Below are positions 1 to 6,603 of a DNA stretch of 6,662 bases, one piece after another. The position numbers and the translations under genes are program-made. Origin of the DNA: Comamonadaceae bacterium (GTDB taxonomy: Bacteria > Pseudomonadota > Gammaproteobacteria > Burkholderiales > Burkholderiaceae_C); NCBI GenBank assembly GCA_947374505.1, contig CANCCE010000152.1, forward strand, positions 1-6,662. The letters run 5' to 3'. Below the pieces are notes generated by a model that did no database searches, was not told the DNA's origin, and saw only the letters and a list, made by a program, of their open reading frames with translations. Every line of letters begins with the position of its first letter. Within the stretch, counting starts at the first letter, position 1.

Positions 1-150
1 GGGGCTATTCAGCACTTGGCCGGCATGAAAGACAGCAAGGTCATCGTGGCGATCAACAAGGACGCCGAGGCACCGATTTTCAGCGTCGCTGATTACGGCC
101 TTGAAGCCGATCTGTTCCTTGCCGTGCCGGAACTGACGGCAGCGCTTTAA
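1..150 (+). CDS. etfA: Electron transfer flavoprotein subunit alpha, C-terminal part (5' end outside window)
   Basis: The first 49 codons are open in frame 1 and end at TAA 148-150. They encode the FAD-binding C-terminal end of ETF alpha. It begins with GAIQHLAGMKDS, the segment that contacts FAD. It continues through VIVAINKDAEAPIFSVADYG and ends with DLFLAVPEL, all close to the family consensus. ETF alpha/beta is the soluble heterodimer that takes electrons from acyl-CoA dehydrogenases and passes them to ETF:ubiquinone oxidoreductase. In most proteobacteria etfB lies directly upstream, so it is expected just outside the window (inference). The next gene, an acyl-CoA dehydrogenase, starts 2 nt downstream. 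This fits an electron donor and acceptor expressed together. Only the tail is visible, so nothing can be said about the beta-binding domain or whether this is the housekeeping copy or a pathway-specific one. Confidence 0.95.
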   Translation, partial: GAIQHLAGMKDSKVIVAINKDAEAPIFSVADYGLEADLFLAVPELTAAL

Positions 151-152
151 CC

Positions 153-1955
153 ATGCGCTATACCGCCCCCGTCAATGACATGTTGTTCAACATCCAGCAT
201 CTGGCTGCGATTGACGAATTGGCCAAGCTGCCGGCTTTTGCCGATGCGGGTTTTGAGACGGCGCAGGCGGTGCTCGAAGAGTCTGCCAAGTTCAGCGAAG
301 GCGTGCTGGCACCGCTGAACTGGGAAGGCGACAAGCACCCGTCAAGTTGGCAGCAGGGTGTGGTCACGACCACGCCCGGTTTCAAGGAGGCCTTTCAACA
401 GTATGTTGAAGGCGGCTGGCAAGGTTTGCAGCACCCGCTTGATTTTGGCGGCCAGGGCTTGCCGAAAACCATTGGTGCCGCCTGCGGTGAAATGCTCAAT
501 TCGGCCAACATGAGCTTTGCCTTGTGCCCGATGTTGACCGACGGTGCGATCGAAGCACTGTTGACCGCGGGCTCAGACGAGCTCAATGCCACCTACCTTG
601 AAAAAATGGTCAGCGGTCAATGGACCGGCACCATGAACCTGACCGAGCCGCAAGCCGGCTCTGACTTGGCCGCCGTGCGCAGTCGAGCAGAGCCGCAGCC
701 AGACGGCACGTACAAGGTGTTTGGCACCAAGATCTACATCACCTATGGTGAGCACGACATGGCCGAGAACATCGTCCATCTGGTGCTGGCCCGCGTCACC
801 GGCGCACCCGAAGGTGTCAAGGGCATCAGCCTGTTGGTGGTGCCCAAGTTCATGGCCAATGCCGACGGCTCCTTGGGTGCGCGCAATGATGTGCATTGCG
901 TCAGCATCGAACACAAGCTCGGCATCAAGGCCAGCCCGACAGCGGTGCTGCAGTATGGTGACCACGGCGGTGCTGTAGGCTATCTGGTGGGTCAAGAAAA
1001 CCGCGGCCTTGAGTACATGTTCATCATGATGAACTCAGCCCGTTTTGCGGTTGGCGTGCAGGGCATTGCCATCGCTGAACGCGCTACCCAAAAGGCCGTG
1101 CAGTTTGCCAAAGACCGCGTTCAGAGCCGTCCCGTCGATGGTTCTTTGCCAGGCAGCGGACCGATCATTCACCACCCCGATGTCAAGCGCATGCTGATGA
1201 CCATGCGTGCTTATACAGAGGGCTGCCGCGCCATGGCCACGGTGGCCGCCGCAGCTTATGACGCGTCGCATCACCACCCCGATGTCGACGTGAAAAAACA
1301 GAACTTGGCCTTTTACGAATTCATGGTGCCGCTGGTCAAGGGCTTCAGCACCGAGATGAGCCAGCACGTCACCTCGCTGGGCGTCCAGGTGCATGGTGGC
1401 ATGGGTTACATCGAAGAAACCGGTGCGGCGCAGTACTTCCGCGATGCGCGAATTCTGACCATCTACGAAGGCACCACCGCGATTCAGGCGAATGATCTGG
1501 TGGGTCGAAAAACCGCCCGCGACGGCGGCCGGACAGCCAAGGCTATTGCGGCGCAAATCGAAATCACCGAGTCCGAATTGCACCAACAGGGAGGTGTCAA
1601 CGCTCTGGCCGTGGCGAAGCGTTTGTACGCGGCACGACTGGCCTTGTTGGACGTTGTCAACTTTGTGGCCAGCCACACCAAGACATCGCCCAACGCGGTC
1701 TTTGCCGGTAGCGTGCCTTACCTCATGTTGGCGGGTAACGTCATGGCCGGCTGGCAAATGGCGCGCGCCTTGTTAGCGGCAGAGCAAGCTTTGGCGACGG
1801 GTGACGTGGGCATCTTCAGCGCTGACTTCATGCGCGCCAAGATCACCACTGCGCGTTTCTACGCTGACCACCTGCTGACCCAAGCCCCGGGTCTGCGCGA
1901 CAGCATTGTGGACGGGGCTGACAGCGTCACGGCGCTGGCCCTCGACGCTTTTTAG
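153..1955 (+). CDS. Acyl-CoA dehydrogenase, large DmdC/FadE-like type (600 aa)
   Basis: This cytoplasmic FAD enzyme should introduce an alpha-beta double bond into an acyl-CoA and reduce ETF. The N-terminus MRYTAPVNDMLF matches the usual start of the ~600-residue subfamily, which supports ATG 153 over the in-frame ATG 180, although only a weak Shine-Dalgarno sequence is visible. The FAD/substrate signature TEPQAGSD lies at 164-171. HGGMGY is at 414-419 and leads into YFRDARI. The catalytic base is Glu439 in IYEGTTAIQANDL, the position used by DmdC-type enzymes. The last ~130 residues form the extra helical C-terminal domain that separates this group from ordinary ~380-residue acyl-CoA dehydrogenases. 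Databases often label such proteins 3-methylmercaptopropionyl-CoA dehydrogenase (DmdC), but the group also includes fatty acyl-CoA dehydrogenases, so the substrate is open. It sits 2 nt after etfA and 8 nt before the NMO-family gene. No frameshift or missing catalytic residue is seen. Confidence 0.95.
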   Translation: MRYTAPVNDMLFNIQHLAAIDELAKLPAFADAGFETAQAVLEESAKFSEGVLAPLNWEGDKHPSSWQQGVVTTTPGFKEAFQQYVEGGWQGLQHPLDFGGQGLPKTIGAACGEMLNSANMSFALCPMLTDGAIEALLTAGSDELNATYLEKMVSGQWTGTMNLTEPQAGSDLAAVRSRAEPQPDGTYKVFGTKIYITYGEHDMAENIVHLVLARVTGAPEGVKGISLLVVPKFMANADGSLGARNDVHCVSIEHKLGIKASPTAVLQYGDHGGAVGYLVGQENRGLEYMFIMMNSARFAVGVQGIAIAERATQKAVQFAKDRVQSRPVDGSLPGSGPIIHHPDVKRMLMTMRAYTEGCRAMATVAAAAYDASHHHPDVDVKKQNLAFYEFMVPLVKGFSTEMSQHVTSLGVQVHGGMGYIEETGAAQYFRDARILTIYEGTTAIQANDLVGRKTARDGGRTAKAIAAQIEITESELHQQGGVNALAVAKRLYAARLALLDVVNFVASHTKTSPNAVFAGSVPYLMLAGNVMAGWQMARALLAAEQALATGDVGIFSADFMRAKITTARFYADHLLTQAPGLRDSIVDGADSVTALALDAF

Positions 1956-1963
1956 CAGGCACC

Positions 1964-2917
1964 ATGTCAAGACTGCCCGGTGCTTTGAGTCGTCTGCCGC
2001 TGCCGATCATCGGCTCGCCCATGTTCCTCATCAGCACCCCGAAGCTGGTGATCGCGCAATGCATCGCCGGGGTCGTCGGTGCCATGCCGGCACTGAATGC
2101 CAGGCCGTCTTCTCAGTTGGACGAATGGTTGGCTGAGATCACTGAATCGCTGGCTGCGCATGACCGAGCGCATGCTGACCGGCCGGCGGCCCCTTTCGCC
2201 ATCAACCAGATCGTCCATAAGTCGAATGAGCGACTGGAGAGCGATATGGAAATGTGCGTGAAGTACCGTGTGCCGATCTACATCACATCGCTAGGTGCGC
2301 GCGAAGACATCAATGCTGCGGCGCACAGTTACGGTGGCGTGGTGCTGCACGACGTCATCAACAACAAGTTTGCGCACAAGGCGATTGAAAAAGGCGCTGA
2401 CGGCTTGGTTGCCGTGGCCGCAGGTGCGGGGGGTCATGCCGGTGTTAAAAGTCCGTTCGCTTTGATGCAGGAAATCCGTCAATGGTTTGATGGTCCGGTG
2501 GCGCTTTCAGGCGCCATCGCCACCGGTTCGGCGGTGCTGGCTGCTCAAGCCATGGGCGCTGACTTTGCGTACATCGGCTCAGCCTTCATCGCCACCGAAG
2601 AAGCCCGCGCCGCAGACGACTACAAGCGGGCCATCGTCGACAGCAATTCAGACGACATCGTCTACAGCAACCTGTTCACCGGCGTGCACGGTAACTACTT
2701 AGCCGCGTCCATCCGCGCAGCCGGCATGGACCCAGACAACCTGCCTGAAAGCGATCCCAGCAAGATGGATTTCGGCAGTAGCCGGACAAAGGCATGGAAA
2801 GACATTTGGGGTTCCGGCCAAGGCATTGGTGCCGTCACCCAGGTCCAGAGCACGGCGGACTTTGTGGCGCAGCTGCAGCGGGAATACGCAGAGGCGCGAA
2901 GGCGACTGCTGGGATAA
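1964..2917 (+). CDS. Nitronate monooxygenase-family FMN-dependent oxidoreductase (317 aa)
   Basis: This is a TIM-barrel flavoprotein of the nitronate monooxygenase (2-nitropropane dioxygenase) superfamily. Visible hallmarks are IIGSPM at 15-20, at the place of the usual first-strand QAPM motif, and AGAGGHAG with His158, the position of the catalytic histidine in class I enzymes. SGAIATG at 182-188 and GADFAYIGSAFIAT at 198-211 match the FMN phosphate-binding strands. The C-terminal part has NYLAASIRAAGMDPDNLP and a KAWKDIWGSGQGIGA stretch. From memory this is typical of a proteobacterial/actinobacterial subgroup whose members are rarely characterised. The same superfamily includes NADH:quinone reductases (PA1024 type) and oxidoreductases in CoA-thioester pathways of steroid breakdown, so true nitronate oxidation is not assured. 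The start at ATG 1964 lies 8 nt after the acyl-CoA dehydrogenase stop with only a weak AGCAGG ribosome site, which suggests translational coupling. Length is normal for the family. Placement beside acyl-CoA dehydrogenase and etfA favours a role in acyl-CoA catabolism (inference). Confidence 0.88.
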   Translation: MSRLPGALSRLPLPIIGSPMFLISTPKLVIAQCIAGVVGAMPALNARPSSQLDEWLAEITESLAAHDRAHADRPAAPFAINQIVHKSNERLESDMEMCVKYRVPIYITSLGAREDINAAAHSYGGVVLHDVINNKFAHKAIEKGADGLVAVAAGAGGHAGVKSPFALMQEIRQWFDGPVALSGAIATGSAVLAAQAMGADFAYIGSAFIATEEARAADDYKRAIVDSNSDDIVYSNLFTGVHGNYLAASIRAAGMDPDNLPESDPSKMDFGSSRTKAWKDIWGSGQGIGAVTQVQSTADFVAQLQREYAEARRRLLG

Positions 2918-2929
2918 GCGGAGGGTGCC

Positions 2930-2977
2930 ATGACGCGTCTTTGCCGGTGCATCTATATGAGAAGGAACGACAGATGA
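2930..2977 (+). CDS. Possible 15-residue leader peptide overlapping the FAD-subunit start
   Basis: The 56-nt spacer holds a short open frame, ATG 2930 to TGA 2975-2977, encoding MTRLCRCIYMRRNDR. It has a strong Shine-Dalgarno sequence, GGAGG at 2920-2924, 5 nt before its ATG. Its stop overlaps the next gene's start in the ATGA arrangement typical of translational coupling. The peptide is basic, with five Arg and a Cys-x-Cys pair, and matches nothing I recognise. It could be a leader that carries ribosomes into the molybdenum hydroxylase genes. It could also be chance, since the downstream gene has its own ribosome site inside this frame. I see no attenuator hairpin or codon run that would make it a classical regulatory leader. 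Confidence 0.35.
   Translation: MTRLCRCIYMRRNDR
2961..2966 (+). promoter_or_regulatory. Ribosome binding site of the FAD subunit
   Basis: GAAGGA lies 7 nt before ATG 2974. It fixes that ATG as the start. The reading frame is open further upstream to 2794, but that extension overlaps the end of the NMO-family gene and does not resemble this protein family. Confidence 0.75.
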
Positions 2978-3846
2978 GTGAAATCCGTTACGAAATGCCG
3001 ACGACCGCAGAGGCGGCCGTGGCATTGCTGGCAGTTGCCACTGGCCCGGCCAAAGTGCTGTCAGGGGGCACTGACCTGATCATCCAAATGCGCTCCGGGC
3101 AGCATGCGCCTGAACTGTTGGTCGATGTCAAAAATATCGCTGAAATGACCTCAATTTCTGCTGAGAACGGCGGCTATCTGATTGGTGCAGCGGTCTCTTG
3201 TATGCGGTTGACTGAAGATGCCGCATTTGCCAAAACCTGGCCCGGTGTGATTGATGCCGTCAACCTGGTTGGCTCGGTTCAGGTCCGCGGCCGCGCAACC
3301 ATCGGCGGCAACGTTTGCAACGCATCGCCGGCAGCGGACAGTGTGCCGGCCATGATGGCTGCCGGCGCGATCGCCAACATCGTTGGGCCTGATGGCCGGC
3401 GCACAGTGCCGGTCGAGCAAATTGCGGCGGGACCCGGCAAAACATCACTGGCCAAAGGCGAGATGGTGACGTCCTTTGTCTTGCCCCAACGTTCGCCGCG
3501 ATCGGGCGATGCTTACTTGCGCTTCACGCCACGCTCTGAGATGGACATCGCCGTGGTCGGCGTTGGCATCAACCTGACGCTCGATGAGAGTGGCGTCTGC
3601 ACACATGCCCGGGTCAGTTTGGGAGCCGTCGCTGCACGCGCGCTGTTGGTGCCAGAAGCCGCTGCCGCGCTGATCGGAACAAAGGTCGATGCCGTGGCTC
3701 TTGAGCGACTGGCCGCTGCGGCCCGTGCCGCCGCTCAGCCGATTGACGACAAGCGTGGAACCAAAGCGTTCCGGATCAAGGTTTCAGGCGTGCTGGCCAA
3801 GCGCGCTGCCACAATTGCGCTCGCCAGAGCCATGGGGAAAGATTGA
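2974..3846 (+). CDS. Molybdenum hydroxylase FAD-binding (medium) subunit, 290 aa
   Basis: This is the FAD subunit of a three-part xanthine oxidase-family molybdenum hydroxylase (CoxM/HcrB/CutM-like). It takes electrons from the 2Fe-2S subunit and hands them to an external acceptor. The two FAD-binding motifs are visible: KVLSGGTDLI at 27-36 and ATIGGNVCNASPAAD at 108-122. The remainder fits the C-terminal CO dehydrogenase flavoprotein domain, including YLRFTPRSEMDIAVVG at 181-196. Length is normal. Only three cysteines occur (76, 115, 209), so the 4Fe-4S-carrying insertion of 4-hydroxybenzoyl-CoA reductase beta subunits is absent. ATG 2974 is chosen because of the GAAGGA site and because MSEIRYEMPTT looks like the family N-terminus. 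The gene ends 1 nt before the small subunit, and the order FAD, 2Fe-2S, Mo is a common one for these enzymes. No signal peptide is seen, so a cytoplasmic location is expected. Confidence 0.93.
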   Translation: MSEIRYEMPTTAEAAVALLAVATGPAKVLSGGTDLIIQMRSGQHAPELLVDVKNIAEMTSISAENGGYLIGAAVSCMRLTEDAAFAKTWPGVIDAVNLVGSVQVRGRATIGGNVCNASPAADSVPAMMAAGAIANIVGPDGRRTVPVEQIAAGPGKTSLAKGEMVTSFVLPQRSPRSGDAYLRFTPRSEMDIAVVGVGINLTLDESGVCTHARVSLGAVAARALLVPEAAAALIGTKVDAVALERLAAAARAAAQPIDDKRGTKAFRIKVSGVLAKRAATIALARAMGKD

Positions 3847-3847
3847 C

Positions 3848-4333
3848 ATGCCAAAGCACCATATCACCACCACGATCAACGGCGATGCGCGTGAGTTTCT
3901 GTGTGAAACCCAGCAGACGCTGTTGACAATTCTGCGTGACGAACTCGGCATGACCGGCACCAAAGAGGGCTGCGGCACCGGCGATTGTGGCGCCTGTAGC
4001 GTGACGCTGGACGGGCGCTTGGTGTGTTCTTGTCTGGTACTGGGCGTTGAAGCGCAGGGCAAGACCATTCAAACCATCGAGGGCATGGCCCAAGGCGAAA
4101 GCCTGCATGTCCTGCAACGAAAATTTCTGGAGCACGCGGCACTGCAATGCGGCATTTGTACGCCCGGCTTTTTGATCGCAGCCCGTTCGTTGCTTGAGCG
4201 TAACCCTGACCCCAGCGAAGAAGAAGTTCGCTTTTGGCTGGCAGGCAACTTGTGCCGCTGCACGGGTTACAACAAAATCATCGAAGCGGTGCTGGACGCT
4301 GCACGCGAGATGCGGAGTGCCACACCATGCTGA
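3848..4333 (+). CDS. Molybdenum hydroxylase 2Fe-2S (small) subunit, 161 aa
   Basis: This is the iron-sulfur subunit that carries electrons from the molybdenum site to FAD. Both clusters can be assigned. The N-terminal plant-ferredoxin-type cluster uses Cys42, Cys47 and Cys50 in GCGTGDCGAC, plus Cys62. The C-terminal helical-domain cluster uses Cys101 and Cys104 in CGICTPG and Cys136 and Cys138 in CRCTGY. All eight ligands are present and the length is normal for CoxS/HcrC/CutS-like proteins. ATG 3848 is chosen for three reasons: it lies 1 nt after the FAD-subunit stop, a GGGGA site at 3834-3838 sits 9 nt upstream, and the family N-terminus begins here. The frame is open back to 3689, but that stretch overlaps the previous gene and looks like a shadow. 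The 3' end overlaps the large-subunit start. Confidence 0.95.
   Translation: MPKHHITTTINGDAREFLCETQQTLLTILRDELGMTGTKEGCGTGDCGACSVTLDGRLVCSCLVLGVEAQGKTIQTIEGMAQGESLHVLQRKFLEHAALQCGICTPGFLIAARSLLERNPDPSEEEVRFWLAGNLCRCTGYNKIIEAVLDAAREMRSATPC
4314..4317 (+). promoter_or_regulatory. Ribosome binding site of the Mo subunit
   Basis: GGAG inside the end of the small-subunit gene lies 9 nt before ATG 4327 and 15 nt before the in-frame ATG 4333. Spacing favours 4327. ATG 4333 would instead give a TGATG stop-start overlap with the small subunit, so it remains a possible alternative start two codons later. Confidence 0.55.
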
Positions 4334-6603
4334 TGAAAACAAAGCCCGCCGAAAAACTGGCAACCGTGATTGGCAGCAGCCCAGTCAGGCCGGATGGTGT
4401 ACCGAAGGTCACCGGAACAGCCCGATACGGCGCAGACTATTCACTGCCCGGCATGCTCTGGGCCAGTATCTTGCGATCGCCACATGCCCATGCGACGATC
4501 CGCTCGATTGACTTGTCCAAGGCGCGTGCGCTGCCAGGGGTCAAATGCGTGATCATCGGCAGCGATCTGCCTGCGCAAAAGTTTGAATATCTTGGCCTGG
4601 AGCGTGTGGCGGTCAACTACTGGCACATGACGCGCAACGTTCTGGCGCGTGAAAAAGTGCTTTACGAAGGCCATGCGCTGGCCGCGGTTGCTGCCACCAC
4701 CCAGGCTATCGCCGAGGCTGCAGTGCGGTTGATCGAGGTGGACTACGACGTGCTGCCGCATGTCATTGACGTCGATGACGCCATGAAGTCCGATGCCCCT
4801 TTGCTGTTTCCAGACATGATCACACGCGGCATTGAACCCCCGCCGGGTCAGTCCTCCAATATTTCTAAGCGACTTGAGTTCACGGTCGGAAATCTGGATC
4901 TAGGTTTTGCCTCGGCCGATGAAGTCGTCGAAATGAGCTTCAAAACCGCGCCCGTGCATCAGGGCTATATCGAGCCGCATGCGTGCCTTGCGCGTTTTGG
5001 TGCTGATGGTCAGGCTGAGCTTTGGTCATCGAGTCAAGGGCACTTTGTGGTACGTGCCCATACGGCCAAGCTACTCAACATGGCGATCGGTGATCTGCTG
5101 GTTCATCCAGCCGAAATCGGTGGTGGCTTTGGCGGGAAAACCGTCGTCTATGTCGAGCCGATTGCCTTGGCCCTGTCCAAAAAGACCGGCCATCCTGTCA
5201 AGATCATGATGAGCCGGGAAGATGTTTTCAAGGCCACTGGCCCGACCTCCGGCTCGTCCATGACCGTCAAGATAGGTGTCAAAAAAGACGGCACGATGGT
5301 GGCCGCAGACGGGCTGTTCAAATTCCAAGCGGGCGCTTTTCCGGGTTCACCGGTCATGAATGCTGCCATCTGCGCGTTTTCTCCGTATGCGATTGACAAC
5401 GTGCGCTCGGTCGGCTTTGACGTTGTCAGCAACCGGCCCAAGGTAGCGGCGTACCGTGCACCCGGTTCCCCGATTTCTGCGTTTGCCGTCGAAAGTGTCC
5501 TCGACGTGCTGGCAACCAAGATCGGCATGGACCCGTTGCAACTCAGGCTCAAGAATGCGGTGAAGACCGGCTCGCCGACGATCCAGGGAGCCAAGCACAC
5601 GCACGATGGTTTTGCTGAGACGATTCAAGTTCTGCTCGATCATCCCGGCTACCGTGCACCGCTTGGCAAACATCAAGGCCGTGGCGTGGCGTCTGGCTTT
5701 TGGTTCAACGGCGGTGGTGAATCGAGCGCTACTGTGCACATCAACGAAGACGGGACGGTTTCTTTGGCCACCGGCAGCATGGACGTCGGTGGTTCACGGG
5801 CCTCAATGGCCTTGATGGCGGCTGAGACCTTGGGTGTTCCCTACGACAAAGTCCGCTCCATCGTGGCCGACACCGCCTCGATTGGTTACACCCATGTCAC
5901 CGGCGGCTCACGGGTCACCTTTGCAACCGGTATCGCGGTGGTCGATGCCTGCAAAAAAATCATTGAGAGCCTCCGCTCACGCGCTGCTTTGATGTGGAAA
6001 ACAGACATTGACAACGTGATTTGGGAAGATGGCTGTGCCAAGGTCCGGGATAGCAGCGTTGGCGACTTTGAGTCTCTGTCGCTCAAAGCCATTGCGTCTA
6101 AGCGGGCGCTCACCGGTGGACCGATTGCGGCTGAAGTATCAGTCAATGCCAGCGGTCAGGCGCCGGGATTTTCAACGCAATTCTGCGATGTTGAAGTTGA
6201 CCCCGAAACGGGGGCGGTCAAGATTTTGCGTTTTGTCGCTGCACAAGACGTCGGCCGTGCCATTCACCGAAGCTATGTTGAAGGCCAGATGCATGGTGGC
6301 GTGGTGCAAGGGATTGGCTGGGCCTTGAATGAAGAGTACATCTACAACCAGCAAGGACGCCTTGCCAATGCGGGCTTTCTGGATTACCGCATTCCCGTGG
6401 CATCCGATTTACCCATGATTGAGGCCGTGATCGTTGAAGTGCCCAACCCCAACCATCCGTTTGGCGTGAAGGGCGCGGGCGAGGTCAGCATCGTGCCGGC
6501 GATGGCTGCTATTGCCAATGCAATTGCAGATGCTGTTGGTAGACGCATGACCGAGTTGCCGATGTCACCGCCAAAGGTGCTGGCGGCCATCGACACGCCT
6601 TAA
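4327..6603 (+). CDS. Molybdenum hydroxylase molybdopterin-binding (large) subunit, 758 aa
   Basis: This is the catalytic subunit of a xanthine oxidase-family enzyme. Such enzymes hydroxylate a carbon, typically of an N-heterocycle, an aldehyde or (as a reductase) an aromatic CoA ester, with oxygen from water. The a/b hammerhead domain occupies roughly residues 30-140 (GTARYGADYSLPGMLWASIL). The Mo-cofactor domains follow. Visible residues are Gln237 in SSSQGHFVVR, GGGFGGK at 265-271, the active-site loop AYRAPG at 375-380 with Arg377, MDVGGSRAS at 485-493, and the catalytic glutamate Glu719 in GVKGAGE. The loop is not AYRCSFR, so this is not a Mo-Cu CO dehydrogenase. Thr272 replaces the xanthine-binding glutamate that follows GGK in xanthine dehydrogenases. 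Length is normal. No Tat signal is seen, so it is probably cytoplasmic. The start overlaps the small-subunit end by 7 nt, and the stop interlocks with a convergent gene. Open frame extends back to 4234 within the small-subunit gene but does not look genuine. The substrate is unknown. Confidence 0.94.
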   Translation: MLMKTKPAEKLATVIGSSPVRPDGVPKVTGTARYGADYSLPGMLWASILRSPHAHATIRSIDLSKARALPGVKCVIIGSDLPAQKFEYLGLERVAVNYWHMTRNVLAREKVLYEGHALAAVAATTQAIAEAAVRLIEVDYDVLPHVIDVDDAMKSDAPLLFPDMITRGIEPPPGQSSNISKRLEFTVGNLDLGFASADEVVEMSFKTAPVHQGYIEPHACLARFGADGQAELWSSSQGHFVVRAHTAKLLNMAIGDLLVHPAEIGGGFGGKTVVYVEPIALALSKKTGHPVKIMMSREDVFKATGPTSGSSMTVKIGVKKDGTMVAADGLFKFQAGAFPGSPVMNAAICAFSPYAIDNVRSVGFDVVSNRPKVAAYRAPGSPISAFAVESVLDVLATKIGMDPLQLRLKNAVKTGSPTIQGAKHTHDGFAETIQVLLDHPGYRAPLGKHQGRGVASGFWFNGGGESSATVHINEDGTVSLATGSMDVGGSRASMALMAAETLGVPYDKVRSIVADTASIGYTHVTGGSRVTFATGIAVVDACKKIIESLRSRAALMWKTDIDNVIWEDGCAKVRDSSVGDFESLSLKAIASKRALTGGPIAAEVSVNASGQAPGFSTQFCDVEVDPETGAVKILRFVAAQDVGRAIHRSYVEGQMHGGVVQGIGWALNEEYIYNQQGRLANAGFLDYRIPVASDLPMIEAVIVEVPNPNHPFGVKGAGEVSIVPAMAAIANAIADAVGRRMTELPMSPPKVLAAIDTP

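Noticed and set aside
1169..1286. A 16-bp exact direct repeat (1169-1184 and 1271-1286), both copies encoding His-His-Pro-Asp-Val in frame
   Set aside because: The first copy is part of the family-conserved segment before the RML helix. Two copies in one gene, with no further repeats, look like chance and shared codon preference and not a functional array.
1035..1757. Long open frame (240 codons) on the - strand opposite the acyl-CoA dehydrogenase
   Set aside because: It lies wholly inside a well-supported gene, its translation (rich in His, Gln, Arg) resembles no family, and it is explained by GC-rich codon bias on the opposite strand.
2918..2973. Possible promoter in the spacer before the FAD subunit
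   Set aside because: A TTGCCG and a TATATG are present but only 7 nt apart, which does not fit a sigma-70 promoter, and no other -35/-10 pair is apparent.
3776..4363. Open frame of 195 codons on the - strand opposite the FAD and 2Fe-2S subunits
   Set aside because: It is antisense to eight-cysteine-ligand coding sequence that is clearly real, has no recognisable motifs, and spans gene junctions.
4327..6603. Carbon monoxide dehydrogenase large subunit (coxL)
   Set aside because: The FAD, 2Fe-2S, Mo gene order resembles cox operons, but the active-site loop reads AYRAPG and lacks the copper-binding cysteine of AYRCSFR.
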